Source: CAVTND01 sp963735955
Lineage (GTDB): Bacteria; Pseudomonadota; Gammaproteobacteria; Burkholderiales; Burkholderiaceae_F
DNA: 64,000 bases
Assembly (NCBI GenBank): GCA_963735955.1
Contig: CAVTND010000015.1
Location: 42,272 to 106,271 of the forward strand
Direction: 5' to 3'
Part shown: one piece after another, positions 54,547 through 63,928 of the stretch
Numbering within the stretch: position 1 is the stretch's first letter
Layout: each line of letters starts with the position of its first letter
Translations under genes and position numbers: made by a program
Notes under the pieces: model-generated
Seen by the model: the letters and a program-made list of their open reading frames with translations, nothing else
Databases searched by the model: none
What the model was told of the DNA's origin: nothing

Positions 54547-55140
54547 TCACGATTCCTGAGTCCGCAGGTTCTTGATCTCGTCCGCGGCCCGGGTCAGAAT
54601 CTCCACGATCTTCTTCGTCCGCTCATCCCCCGGGCCGTGCCGCCACGCGTCCCGCCAGGCCAGCGTGGCCAGTCGCGTGAACGCCTGGCTCAGCTCGCCC
54701 ATGGTCCCGCCCGCGAAGTCCTTCACGGTTTCGCGGACCCGGTCGAACATCTCGTCGATCGTGTCGCGGTGCTGGTCGAGGAACGCCTCGCCCTCCGCGG
54801 TAATGTGGTAAGTCTTCCGGCCTTCGGTCTCCACCACCCGCACGTACCGCTGGTCTTCCAGCAGCTGCAGCGTCGGGTAAACGGTGCCGGGGGATGGGCT
54901 GTACCAGCCCCCAAAGCGTTCCTCGAGATCCTTGATGATCTCGTACCCGTGCCGGGGCTTCTCCCGCAGGAGACGAAGGATGACGTACTTCATCTCCCCC
55001 GATTCGAACACCTGACCCCGCCGCCAGCGCTTGCCATGCCGTGGCCCGATCCCCCACTCGCGCTGGACTTTGCGGGCCCAGTCATCCGGGTCCCAGTCTC
55101 CGAATATGTCGCTGAACCAATCACTTCGACGGGCACACAT
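54547..55140 (-). CDS. PadR-family transcriptional regulator
   Basis: 197 residues. The winged-helix PadR domain covers about residues 48-130: MKYVILRLLREKPRHGYEIIKDLEERFGGWYSPSPGTVYPTLQLLEDQRYVR with the wing VVETEGRKTYHITAEGE. A 45-residue N-terminal extension rich in Trp and Asp precedes it, and a helical dimerisation segment follows. PadR proteins repress multidrug or envelope-stress exporters; the ABC genes downstream fit that. Two palindromes upstream are candidate operators. AGGAG precedes ATG 55140. Confidence 0.9.
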   Translation of the reverse strand: MCARRSDWFSDIFGDWDPDDWARKVQREWGIGPRHGKRWRRGQVFESGEMKYVILRLLREKPRHGYEIIKDLEERFGGWYSPSPGTVYPTLQLLEDQRYVRVVETEGRKTYHITAEGEAFLDQHRDTIDEMFDRVRETVKDFAGGTMGELSQAFTRLATLAWRDAWRHGPGDERTKKIVEILTRAADEIKNLRTQES

Positions 55141-55164
55141 AGGTAGCTCCTAAGCCATTACTTG

Positions 55165-55210
55165 CGATATATCGTACGTAATGTCGCGTGATCTGTCAAG
55201 ATATATCTTG
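55165..55210. promoter_or_regulatory. Two TATA-core palindromes, candidate PadR operators
   Basis: cgatatatcg (55165-55174) and caagatatatcttg (55197-55210) share the core gatatatc and lie 34 bases apart centre to centre, in the AT-rich divergent region between padR and the dipeptidase gene. In this G/C-rich surrounding such A/T palindromes stand out. Spacing near three helical turns suits two dimers on one face. Confidence 0.55.
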
Positions 55211-55277
55211 GTGCCTGAGTCGCGGGCCTCCAATCGGGAGAGTAGCTTCTCCCGCTCACATCCCACCGACACCTCTC

Positions 55278-56462
55278 GTGATCGCACGCATCCTCTCCCG
55301 GCTGATCAGCTTCGCGGTCTTCCTGCTCATCGCCGGATTCATCGCGTTCTTCACCATCGCAGCGCCCATCGCCGATTCGCGGAAGAACCGGATCGCGGAC
55401 ACGACCCTGGCGCCTCCCTCCGATTCAGCCCGCGCCCTTCACGCCCGCCTGACCGTGGTCGACCTGCACGCCGACCCGCTGCTCTGGCCACGTTCGCTGG
55501 TCAAACGAAACTCGCGAGGCCACACCGACGTGCCGCGGCTCATCGAGGGCCACGTGGCGGTGCAGCTCTTCGGCGCGGTGACGAAGGTGCCGCCGGGGGT
55601 CAACTACGAGAAGAACCCCTCCGATCGGGATCGGGTGGGCTTCCTCGCTGCGGCGTCAGGATGGCCCATCGCCGCGTGGACCGAGCTTATGCCACGGGCG
55701 CGGGAGCAAGCCGAGAAGCTGGCCGACTTCGCCGCGCGCTCCGGCGGACGCCTGGTCGTGATCCGCACCGTGACGGATCTCGATCTGTTCCTCCGGTTCC
55801 GCGCCCGGGGTGACACCAACGGGGTCGCGGGGATCCTGGCCTTGGAAGGGCTGCAGCCCCTGCAGGGGGTCCTGGGCGGACTCGACACCCTGTTTGCGCT
55901 GGGATATCGAGTGGGAGGCCTCACTCACTTCTTCGACAACGAGGTGGGAGGGTCCTCAGCGGGTGAAGCCAAGGGCGGCCTCACTGATTTCGGGCGACAG
56001 GTGGTGGGGCGCATGGAGGAGCTGGGCATGATCATCGACCTGGCCCACGCCTCCCCGGCGCTCATCACCGACGTGCTCGCCATCGCGAAGAAGCCGGTGA
56101 TCGTCTCCCATACCGGGGTCCAGGGAACGTGCAAGGGCCCCCGCAATCTCACCGACGATGCCCTGCGCGCGGTCGCCGCCAACAATGGCGTCGTCGGCAT
56201 CGGGTTCTGGGATGCAGCCGTCTGCGACATCACCCCCAAGGGTATCGCCCGTGCCATTCGCTACGCCGCCACCGTCGCGGGTGTGACCCACGTGGGGCTG
56301 GGCAGCGATTTCGACGGGGCGACAACCACCGCCTTCGACGCTTCGCGCATGGTCCTCGTCACCGACGCCCTGCTCGTGGAGGGATTCACACCCGGCGAGA
56401 TCGAGGGAATCATGGGAGGGAACGCCCTGCGGGTGCTGCGGGCGGGACTGCCGGCGAAATAG
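55278..56462 (+). CDS. Membrane-anchored M19 dipeptidase
   Basis: Zinc peptidase of 394 residues that cleaves dipeptides. An N-terminal anchor (about residues 8-32, LISFAVFLLIAGFIAFFTIAAPI) is followed by the M19 barrel: VVDLHADPL (HxD), the bridging Glu in ILALEGLQPL, GLTHFFDNEVGGSS, MIIDLAHASP, PVIVSHTGV and THVGLGSDFDG. All metal ligands are present. GTG 55278 is chosen as start since it begins the anchor; an ATG 30 codons upstream would give an odd leader. Divergent from PadR. Confidence 0.88.
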   Translation: MIARILSRLISFAVFLLIAGFIAFFTIAAPIADSRKNRIADTTLAPPSDSARALHARLTVVDLHADPLLWPRSLVKRNSRGHTDVPRLIEGHVAVQLFGAVTKVPPGVNYEKNPSDRDRVGFLAAASGWPIAAWTELMPRAREQAEKLADFAARSGGRLVVIRTVTDLDLFLRFRARGDTNGVAGILALEGLQPLQGVLGGLDTLFALGYRVGGLTHFFDNEVGGSSAGEAKGGLTDFGRQVVGRMEELGMIIDLAHASPALITDVLAIAKKPVIVSHTGVQGTCKGPRNLTDDALRAVAANNGVVGIGFWDAAVCDITPKGIARAIRYAATVAGVTHVGLGSDFDGATTTAFDASRMVLVTDALLVEGFTPGEIEGIMGGNALRVLRAGLPAK

Positions 56463-56553
56463 CAGCCGCCTTTGCCGTTTCGGGACAGTTCCAGCTTGAA
56501 ACTGTCGCACCGGAACCACCGTAGGAGCGGCGTCGCCCTACCCTGGGAAGCCA

Positions 56554-57507
56554 ATGGAATTCGCCATCCAGACCCGCGGCCTGGTCAAGACGTACCGCGG
56601 GGTCGAGGCCGTTCGCGGCATCGATCTGGAAGTCCAGCGCAACACGATCTTCGGCTTCCTGGGCCCCAACGGGGCGGGGAAGACCACGACGATCAAGCTG
56701 CTGCTTGGGCTGGTGCGGCCCACCCGGGGCACTGCGACGGTCTTCGGCCAGGACATCGATCGCGACACGCTCGAGATCCGGCGCCGGGTGGGCTATCTGG
56801 CCCAGGATCCCCGCTACTACGAGCACATGACCGCGCGAGAGACCCTCGGGTTCACCGCGCGGTTCTTCTTCCGCGCCGGGGCGGCGCTCGACCGCCGGAT
56901 CCAGCAGACCCTGGAGCTGGTGGGCCTGGCCGACCGCGCCGACCGCCCGATCCGCGGATTCTCCGGTGGCGAGCGGCAGCGGCTCGGCATCGCGCAGGCC
57001 CAGATCAATCATCCCGACCTGCTGATCCTGGACGAGCCCGCCGCCTCGCTCGACCCGATGGGCCGCCGCGACGTTCTCGCGGTGATGGCCAACCTGCGTG
57101 AGCACACCACGATCTTCTACTCGACCCACATTCTCGACGACGTGCAGCGAGTGAGCGACACCGTCGCCATCATGCACCAGGGCAAGCTCGTGGCGCAGGC
57201 CCCGATCGGGGAGCTCCTGTCGGGGCGGAAGGGCGAAACGACCTACACCATCGCGATCTCGGGCGAGGTGGCGGACGCGCGCCGTCGGATCGACATCCTC
57301 CCCTGGATCGCGCGGATCGAGGAGTCACAGGAAAACGGTGGCGTCCGCTGGCTGGTGCACGCCACCGACGCGGCGGCCGCGGAGGCCACGCTGCTGCGCT
57401 CAATCCTGGCCAGCGACCGGGTGACCGTCACATCGTTCGGGCGCCAGACCCACGACCTGGAGGATGTCTTCCTCCGTGTGGTCGAGGAGGCCGACAATGC
57501 CGCGTGA
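56554..57507 (+). CDS. ABC transporter ATP-binding protein
   Basis: 317 residues with Walker A GPNGAGKTT (37-45), Q-loop LAQDPRYYE, signature FSGGERQRLGIAQ (about 144-156), Walker B LLILDEPAASLDP, and H-loop STHILDD. A C-terminal 90-residue regulatory extension follows, as in exporters of the NatA/CcmA-like DRA group. The next gene overlaps by 11 bases and encodes its permease. Clean frame. Confidence 0.92.
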   Translation: MEFAIQTRGLVKTYRGVEAVRGIDLEVQRNTIFGFLGPNGAGKTTTIKLLLGLVRPTRGTATVFGQDIDRDTLEIRRRVGYLAQDPRYYEHMTARETLGFTARFFFRAGAALDRRIQQTLELVGLADRADRPIRGFSGGERQRLGIAQAQINHPDLLILDEPAASLDPMGRRDVLAVMANLREHTTIFYSTHILDDVQRVSDTVAIMHQGKLVAQAPIGELLSGRKGETTYTIAISGEVADARRRIDILPWIARIEESQENGGVRWLVHATDAAAAEATLLRSILASDRVTVTSFGRQTHDLEDVFLRVVEEADNAA

Positions 57508-58297
57508 TCCCGCCCTGGTCGCGGTGCCGGTGGCCGGTTGGCGCACCGGCTTCCTCAACATGCTGGCGAAGGAGCACGGCGTCTGGTGGCGCACCCGGCG
57601 CTGGGCCGTCCACCTGGTGCTCTGGATCGTGGTCACCAACGGCTTCCTGCTGCTGGTCACCTTCGGCGACCACGGGCCCAACTCCGACTTCCGTTCGCCG
57701 GGACACATGCGGGAGGTCTTCGAGGTGTTCTTCCGGGCCTGCGCCCTCTTCGCCACCGTGGGCGTCATCACGGTGACCCAGAGCGTGATGGTTTCGGAGA
57801 AGCAGCTCGGCACCATGGCATGGCTCCTCACCAAGCCGGTGGCGCGCCCCGCGGTGGTCCTCGCCAAGCTGCTGGCCTCGATCTACGCGGTGCTCTTTCT
57901 CACACTGCTCGTCCCGACGGTTCTGCTCAACGCCCAAACCCGTCTCGTGTGGGGCGCGTGGCCCATCTTCCCCGGATTCCTGATCGGGCTCGGCCTGGTG
58001 GCCGTGAGTCACATCTTCTACGTGACCCTCACCATCATGCTCGGCACGATGTTCGCAAAACGGGGGCCGGTGTCGGGTGTCGCCTTCGGCTTCCTCTTCG
58101 CGGGGCTCATCCTTCCGAACTTCGCGCCCAAGTGGCTCACCGCGGTGACGCCGTGGACCCTGCATGCCATCGCTGCGGCGCAGGGGACCGGTCAGAAGGT
58201 GCCCCCCGGATGGGCCACGCCAGTCATCGCGACCGTGGTGCTGACGCTCATCTGCCTCGGTGTGGCGCTGTGGAGGTTCGAACGCGAGGAGTTCTAG
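57497..58297 (+). CDS. ABC-2 type permease
   Basis: 266 residues with six membrane segments (about 36-58, 78-100, 120-150, 160-185, 190-215, 238-258). ABC-2 features are the first helix after a basic N-terminus and the segment VSEKQLGTMAWLLTKPVARPAVVLAKLL typical of NosY-like and bacitracin-type permeases. ATG 57497 overlaps the ATPase gene. The pair should form a half- or homodimeric exporter; substrate unknown. Confidence 0.88.
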   Translation: MPRDPALVAVPVAGWRTGFLNMLAKEHGVWWRTRRWAVHLVLWIVVTNGFLLLVTFGDHGPNSDFRSPGHMREVFEVFFRACALFATVGVITVTQSVMVSEKQLGTMAWLLTKPVARPAVVLAKLLASIYAVLFLTLLVPTVLLNAQTRLVWGAWPIFPGFLIGLGLVAVSHIFYVTLTIMLGTMFAKRGPVSGVAFGFLFAGLILPNFAPKWLTAVTPWTLHAIAAAQGTGQKVPPGWATPVIATVVLTLICLGVALWRFEREEF

Positions 58298-59443
58298 ACG
58301 GGCGGCCGGGCGGACGGGCTCTCGGGCGGACCCAACGCCGAATCGCGGGGCCCGCTTTGCGCTCTTTGCCCTTTGCGCTTTGCTCGGTTCCCCGGCCCTC
58401 CGGGCGCAGGCGCCCACGTTCGCCCGGGTGGATCCGGTGTCGGCCGGGCTGGATCCCGCCGTTTTCACCCGGGTTGATTCCTCCGCGCGCACTTCGCTGC
58501 CCGCGCTGCAGGCCATGCTCGTGCTGCGGAAGGGGCGCCTCGTCTGGGAGCAGTACTGGGGCGGCGCCGATTCGTCCACCGCGTTCAACGCCAAGTCGGT
58601 TTCGAAGAGTCTTCTCTCGGCGCTGGTCGGCATCGCGATCAGCCAGGGCAAGCTGTCCCTCGATCAGCGAGTCGCGTCCCTGCTCCCCGACAACTTCGCG
58701 CAGTCCCCCGCGGCGCCCGACCGGATGTTCCGCGCCGCCGTGGTGCGGAACGATTCGCTGCGCGCGACGATCACGGTGCGGCACCTGCTCACCCAGACGG
58801 CCGGCTCCGCCTGGGACGAAGCCGGTCCAATCCTGTCGTCGTTCCTCCTCGCCAGCGACCCGGTCCGGCTGGTGGCCGAGCTGCCGATGGTGGCGCAGCC
58901 CGGCACCACGTTCAACTACAGCACCGGGAACACGCACCTGCTCGCGGCCGCGCTGACGCGCGCCGTCGAGACTCCGCTCGGGAAGTTTGCGAACGATGCG
59001 CTGCTTGGACCGTCGGGGATTCCGCTCGCGGGATGGGACGTGGACGGTGCCGGTCACCCCCTGGGGGGGTCCGAGATGTACTTCACGGCGCGGGCGCTGG
59101 CGCGGTTTGGCCAGCTCTACCTGGATCGCGGTTCGATCGGCGGCCGCCAGGTGGTCCCCGCGGCGTGGATCGACGCGTCATGGCAGAAACAGGCCAACGT
59201 GGTCTCACCGATTTACGACGCCATGGTGCCCGGCCTCACCGGTTACGGCTACCTCTGGTGGCTGAGGAAGTCCAACGGGCGGACCATGAACAGCGCGTTG
59301 GGCTACGGGGACAGTTCATCCTCGTGGTCCCGGAGTTGGACCTGGTGATCGCGGGGACGTCCACGCTCGATGCCAGGAATCCGGGTCTGATCCCCCAGTT
59401 CAAGGGGATCTTTGCCTGGTCGATCAGATCGTCGCGTCGGTGA
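58260..59443 (+). CDS. Exported serine hydrolase (beta-lactamase/class C type), frameshift near the 3' end
   Basis: A hydrophobic leader (ARFALFALCALLGSPALRAQ) precedes a serine hydrolase domain with the SxxK motif SVSK in FNAKSVSKSLLS, the YxN motif in FNYSTGN, and GYGYLWWL near the end. The frame shifts near 59310; the second frame completes the fold (FILVVPELDLVIAGTSTLDARN) to 59443. A start is hard to place: the only in-frame start codon found upstream is GTG 58260, inside the permease gene, and octamer repeats (58297-58330, 58355-58386) fill the leader region, so the true start may be lost to an indel. Probably a peptidase or esterase acting outside the cytoplasm. Confidence 0.75.
58297..58386 (+). 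repeat. Two octamer-repeat runs in the leader of the serine hydrolase gene
   Basis: First run: about four units of the gacgggcg type at 58297-58330, starting on the stop of the permease gene. Second run: four units of ctttgcgc / tctttgcc type at 58355-58386, which encode the hydrophobic core FALFALCALL of the signal peptide. The eight-base period is not a multiple of three, so gain or loss of a unit would shift the frame. Confidence 0.65.
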
Positions 59444-59504
59444 CGCCGTGAGCCGTGAGCCGTAGCCCCTTGCGACGGTACCCCTTCGACGGGAAATTCG
59501 AACC

Positions 59505-61388
59505 ATGAGACTGCACACACTTTTGCGCACAATTACGCTCGCTGCGACGGCCCTGTCCGTCCTTCCGTCCTTCCGTCCTTCCGTCCTTCAGGCCCAGAAG
59601 ACCAGCGAGAAGTACACCAAGCAGGTCGTCATGGTCCCGATGCGTGACGGAATCAGCTCAACACCGAGATCTACGTGCCGAAGGAAGGCGCGGGCCCGCG
59701 CGCGTTCGTGCTGACGCGCACGCCCTACGGCCTCGGTCACGATGCCGACGGCTTCAGTCCCGCCATGGCCACCCAGTACAAGGAGCTGGCCGAGGACGGC
59801 TATGTCTTCGTGTTCCAGGACATCCGCGGCCGGTTCGGTTCGAAGGCCAGTTCGTGATGATGCGGAACCCGCGCGATCCCAAAGACGCCAAGGCGATCGA
59901 CGAGGGGACCGACGCCTACGACACGATCGACTGGATGATCAAGAACATCCCGGGCAACAACGGACGCGTCGGCCTGCTGGGCATCTCCTACGGCGGGTGG
60001 CTCACAGTGATGGGCAGTTCGATCGCATCCGCGCTCAAGGCCGGTCACCGCAGGCGCTCGCCGATCGACATGTGGCTGGGCGACGACTTCCATCACAACG
60101 GCGCGTTCCGCCTGGCGTACGGCTTCGGCTACGCGGCCATGATGGAGTCGTCGAAGGAGATCAGCCCCATGCGCCTACGACAGCCAACGACGGCTATCGA
60201 GTGGTACCTCAAGGTGGGGTCGGTCGCCAACATCAACCCGAACTACCTGGGCGGGAAGATTCCCACCTGGAATGATTTCGCCGGGCATCCGAACTACGAC
60301 AAGTTCTGGCAGAAGCAAGCGCGGCAGGGGATCTCAAGACGGCCACCGTGCCCACCCTCAATGTGGCCGGCTGGTGGAACGCGAGGACTTCTACGGCCCG
60401 ATCCAGATCTACGAGGCCGTAGAAGCGACGGAACACCAGGTTCGAGAACCTGCTCGTCGTGGGGCCGTGGAATCACGGCGGCTGGGCCCGCGGCGACGGC
60501 GATCAGCTGGCAAGATCAAGTTCGGCACCGCGCCCTCGAAGTACTATCGCGAACAGGTGCAGCACCCGTTCTTCGCGCACTGGCTCAAGGACGGGCCCGA
60601 TCCCAGGCTGCCCGAAGCGCTCGTCTATTGAGACCGGCGCCAACAACTGGGCGAAGTACGACGCCCTGGCCGCCAAGAACGTGACCACGGAACGGAAGAT
60701 CTACTTCCAGGCCGGTGGCAAGCTGTCGTTCAACCCCCCGACCGATTCGGACGACAATGCGCACGACGCGTACGTGTCCGATCCCAACAAGCCGGTGCCG
60801 TACAGGACGAGGCCGATTCCCGACACCTTTCGGCCCCGGCTCGACGTGGGCAAGCACCTGGCTGGTGGACGACCAGCGTCACGCCGCGCATGCGCCCCGA
60901 CGTGCTTTCGGGGAGCGAGCCGCTCACCGACGACATCGTGGTCCGGGACACCATCCTCGCGAATCTCTTCCTCGCCACCAGCGGCACTGACGGCGACTGG
61001 GTCGTCAAGCTCATTGACGTCTATCCGGAGAAGGACGAGACCGACCGGACGATCGGCGGCTATCAGCTCATGGTGGCGAACGAGGTCATGCGGGCGCGGT
61101 TCCGCAACGGCTGGGAGAAGCCGGAACCCTGGTGGCGGGCCAGACCTTCCCGCTGACGGTGGACATGCGGAACATCGGATCACCGGTTCCGGAAAGGTCG
61201 ACCGGATCATGGTGCAGGTGCAGAGCAGCTGGTTTCCGCTGATCGATCGGAATCCGCAGACCTTCGTGCCCAACATCTTCGAGGCCAAGGAGAGCGACTT
61301 CAAGGCGGCGACCCAGCGCGTCTTCCGCGCCGGCAAGTTTGCGTCGAACGTCGCCTTGCCCGTCGTGCAAGGGGGACTGACACCGTGA
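59505..61388 (+). CDS. Exported CocE/NonD (S15) family hydrolase, multiply frameshifted
   Basis: Signal peptide from ATG 59505 (about residues 1-30, ending VLQAQ). The alpha/beta part shows VFVFQDIRGRF, then GLLGISYGGWLTVMGSS with the catalytic serine, and HNGAFRLAYGF. The C-terminal jelly-roll (60.9-61.4 kb) has the segments WVVKLIDVYPE, GYQLMVANEVMRARF and IMVQVQSSWFPLIDRNPQTFV. At least seven single-base indels, several in homopolymers, break the frame, but no conserved block is missing, so the gene is likely intact in the organism. Acts as an ester, amide or acyl-peptide hydrolase. Confidence 0.8.
59558..59589 (+). repeat. Four perfect copies of octamer cgtccttc inside a signal peptide
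   Basis: Exact tandem copies at 59558-59565, 59566-59573, 59574-59581 and 59582-59589, within codons about 18-29 of the S15 hydrolase gene, encoding the residues before the AQ cleavage site. Copy-number change would alter the frame. Confidence 0.85.
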
Positions 61389-61409
61389 TGCCGGCGAACG
61401 GGCACGGCC

Positions 61410-61433
61410 GACGGGCGGACGGGCCGACGGGCG
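61410..61433. repeat. Three octamer units upstream of the amidohydrolase gene
   Basis: gacgggcg, gacgggcc and gacgggcg in tandem, in the short gap between the S15 hydrolase stop and the amidohydrolase start. Same family, complementary orientation, as the array 50 bases further on. Confidence 0.7.
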
Positions 61434-61461
61434 GAAGCGTTCACGAACCATTCGGAGCGCG

Positions 61462-62751
61462 GTGATCCTCGCGGGCGTGCTGCCCGTCAGCCCGTCCGCC
61501 CGTCCGCCCGTCCTGCACGCGCAGGACTCCGCCACGGTCATCAAGGCCGGGAGGTTGTTCGACAGCGCAAAAGGGCGTTCTTCCTCGCCAATCAGCAGAT
61601 CCTGGTCGGGGGCGGAACATCGTCGAGGTAGGCGCCGCGGTGAAGGCGCCGGCAGGCGCCCGGGTTGGACCCTGGGCCGCTACACCGTGCTTCCGGGGCT
61701 CATCGACGCGCACACCCACCTGCTCAATCTCGAACACCCCAAGGGCAACATCTCCACCAAAGGGGTGAAGCAGATCACCATCGAAGGGCTACCGCTCCGG
61801 GCCCTTCACGGCGCGGCGCGGGCGCGCACCTTCCTCGCCGCCGGCATTTCCACGACCGTTCCGCGACCTCGGCAACTCCGGGCGCTTCGGCGACGTGGCG
61901 CTCCGGCAGGCCATCGACGACGGAAGCGTCGATGGGCCGCGGATGATCGTGTCGGGCCCGGGATGAGCCCCGTCGGCGGACAGTTTCCCGGGCTGCTGCC
62001 CGAGTGGCAGAGCATCGCCGCCGAGGAATACCGCATCGTGCACAACGCCGACGATGCGGCCGACGCGGTGCGCGAGAACGTCACCCTCGGCGCCCGGGTC
62101 ATCAAGATCTACTCCAACGACACACCGAATCCGGGCAGCTTCTCCGACGCCGAGCTCGCCGCCATCGTGGAGTTCGCGAAACGCCACGGCGTGCGCGTGG
62201 CAGCCCACGCCACCAGTGACGAGGCCGTGTATCGCGCCGCGCGGGCCGGGGTCAACTCCAGCTCGAGCTACGCCTATCGGGTGGCCAGCTCCACGCTGTC
62301 GGCCCTCATGGCGAAGAATGGGGTGATGCTGGTGCCGACCGATCTCGATACCCTGAGCATCGAGCACTACCTCCGCCAGGGCGGAACTACACCGAGGAAC
62401 GTTTCAAGCAGTTCCTCGGCACGATGAACCGCAGGCCGACCGCGTCCGGCGCGCCATGAAGGCGGGCGTCACCATCGCGGCGGGCTCCGACAACTACATC
62501 GACATGGGCGTTCCCCGGGGGAGGCCGCGAAGCGGAACCTCTTCGCCTACCTGAACGCGATGACGCCGGTCCAGATCCTCCAGGCGGCGACGATCGACGA
62601 CGCCAGGCTGCTCGGAATGGAAGGGCGCATCGGCGTGATCAAGGCGGGCGCGTTCGCGGATATCATCGCGATCGAGGGGGATCCGGAGAAGGACTTCGGT
62701 TCCATCGAGCGCGTGAGGTTTGTGATGAAGGAAGGGAAGGTTTTCAGATAG
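61462..62751 (+). CDS. Exported imidazolonepropionase-like amidohydrolase, frameshifted
   Basis: The leader from GTG 61462 (GVLPVSPSARPPVLHAQ) is followed by the metal-dependent amidohydrolase fold: GLIDAHTHLL (HxH), VIKIYSND with the probable carboxylated lysine, VAAHATSDEA, and AGSDNY with the catalytic Asp. The histidine of the usual IEHxY motif is not seen: the segment reads SSSSYAYR near 62255-62280 and looks like an indel-scrambled IEHAYR. Breaks occur near 61560-61660, 61860-61900 and 62380-62530. Relatives act on cyclic dipeptides or N-acyl amino acids (prolidase-like). Confidence 0.78.
61483..61514 (+). repeat. Four octamer units (cccgtccg type) inside the amidohydrolase leader
   Basis: cccgtcag, cccgtccg, cccgtccg, cccgtcct in tandem encode the SPSARPPVL part of the leader just before the HAQ cleavage site. 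Position and phase are the same as in the S15 hydrolase gene 1.9 kb upstream. Confidence 0.8.
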
Positions 62752-62752
62752 A

Positions 62753-63928
62753 CTACTTGTGAGAAATTGACGAACGGCAACCATTGAGCCAGCCCCCGGT
62801 TGCTTCGCCCGGTTCAAGACGCCGATCTGCAGCCCGTGCAGCTCATCCGCGGTGTTGAAGATCCCGATTGCCAGGCCGCGCTGTCGCCCTTGATCTGCGT
62901 GTACGGTGAGATGCTGACTCCGCGCTGATCCCAGGTCTTGAGCCACGCGGCCACGGTTCCGCCCCGCACCTCGTCGGCGTAGATCCTCCCGATGGTGATG
63001 CCGACGCCGGAGACGCGCCGGTCGGCAACGGGCGCGAGCCCCGCCACGGAGACCCCCGTGACATCCTCACCACCCACGAGGGCCAGTCCCGTCAGGTTGA
63101 GCCCGGTGACGTTTCCTTTGCCCACGATCGCCAGGCCCGAGATCGTCAGTCCCTCGATTGCGCGCTGAGCGACGACGGCCAGGCCGGAGAGCGTGAGCCA
63201 CCGCACGTTCTTTTGCGCCCCAGCGCGAGCCCGCCGATGTTGACGCCGAGCACGTCCCCTTCGGACACCGTGCCGAGGCCCCCGACATTCAGCCCGATCA
63301 GGTCGCCCTGCGCCACCAGCCCGGAGTCCGCCCACGTTGAGGCCAATCATGTCTCCCTGGCCCACGGCGCCCAGACCGCCGAGGTTGAGCCCGGTCATGT
63401 CGCCCTCGCTCACCGCGCCGAGCCCGCCAATGTTGATCCCGATCATCTCGCCCTCGGTGACGAGGCCGAGCCCGCCGATGTTGAGGCCGAAGGCGTCCCC
63501 CTGCGAGACCAGGCCGAGGATGCCGAGGTTGAGCCCGGAGATCTCGGTCTTGCGCACCCGCTCCGAGCCCGAGGTTGACGCCCCGCAGATACCCGCCCTC
63601 CGGGCCCACGTCCCGACATTCAGGCCGTGCAGCCGCGCTTGGCGGTTGGCGTCGTTGGCCGCTTTCCAGATGCTGATGTTCAGTCCATTGAGTTGCTGCA
63701 CCCCGCGATCGCGGAAGTTGATCCGGATGCCGTTCCAGCGGGCCGAGTTGCCGATGCTCAGCCCGGTGTGGTCGGGTCCGGATTGATCAAGCCATGCCCC
63801 GGCGTCGTGTCCGCGACTTTCTCCCGGTGCTCCTCCGGGTCGCTGTCACGCCGGCGCTGAGCGCCGGCGCTCTCCGCGAGGGAGAGCACGAGCAAGGCGG
63901 CCGCGAACAGACGGGGAGTCACTGGCAT
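62753..63928 (-). CDS. Exported LA_2272-type surface-repeat protein, frameshifted
   Basis: Signal peptide from ATG 63928 (VLSLAESAGAQ), a short charged region, then about 15 repeats of roughly 16-17 residues with the core GLNIGGLGLVxEGDMxG, forming a solenoid as in LA_2272-type proteins. Two or three frame breaks (near 63790, 63320 and 63220, and again near 62850). The C-terminal part (FNTADELHGLQIGVLNRAK) is the normal family end; the likely stop is the TAG at 62753-62755, two bases beyond the amidohydrolase stop on the other strand. Function unknown; cell-surface location inferred. Confidence 0.75.

Noticed and set aside
57428..58651. Open frame of 407 codons opposite the ABC permease and serine hydrolase
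   Set aside because: Antisense to two recognised genes and rich in Arg, Glu and His without motifs.
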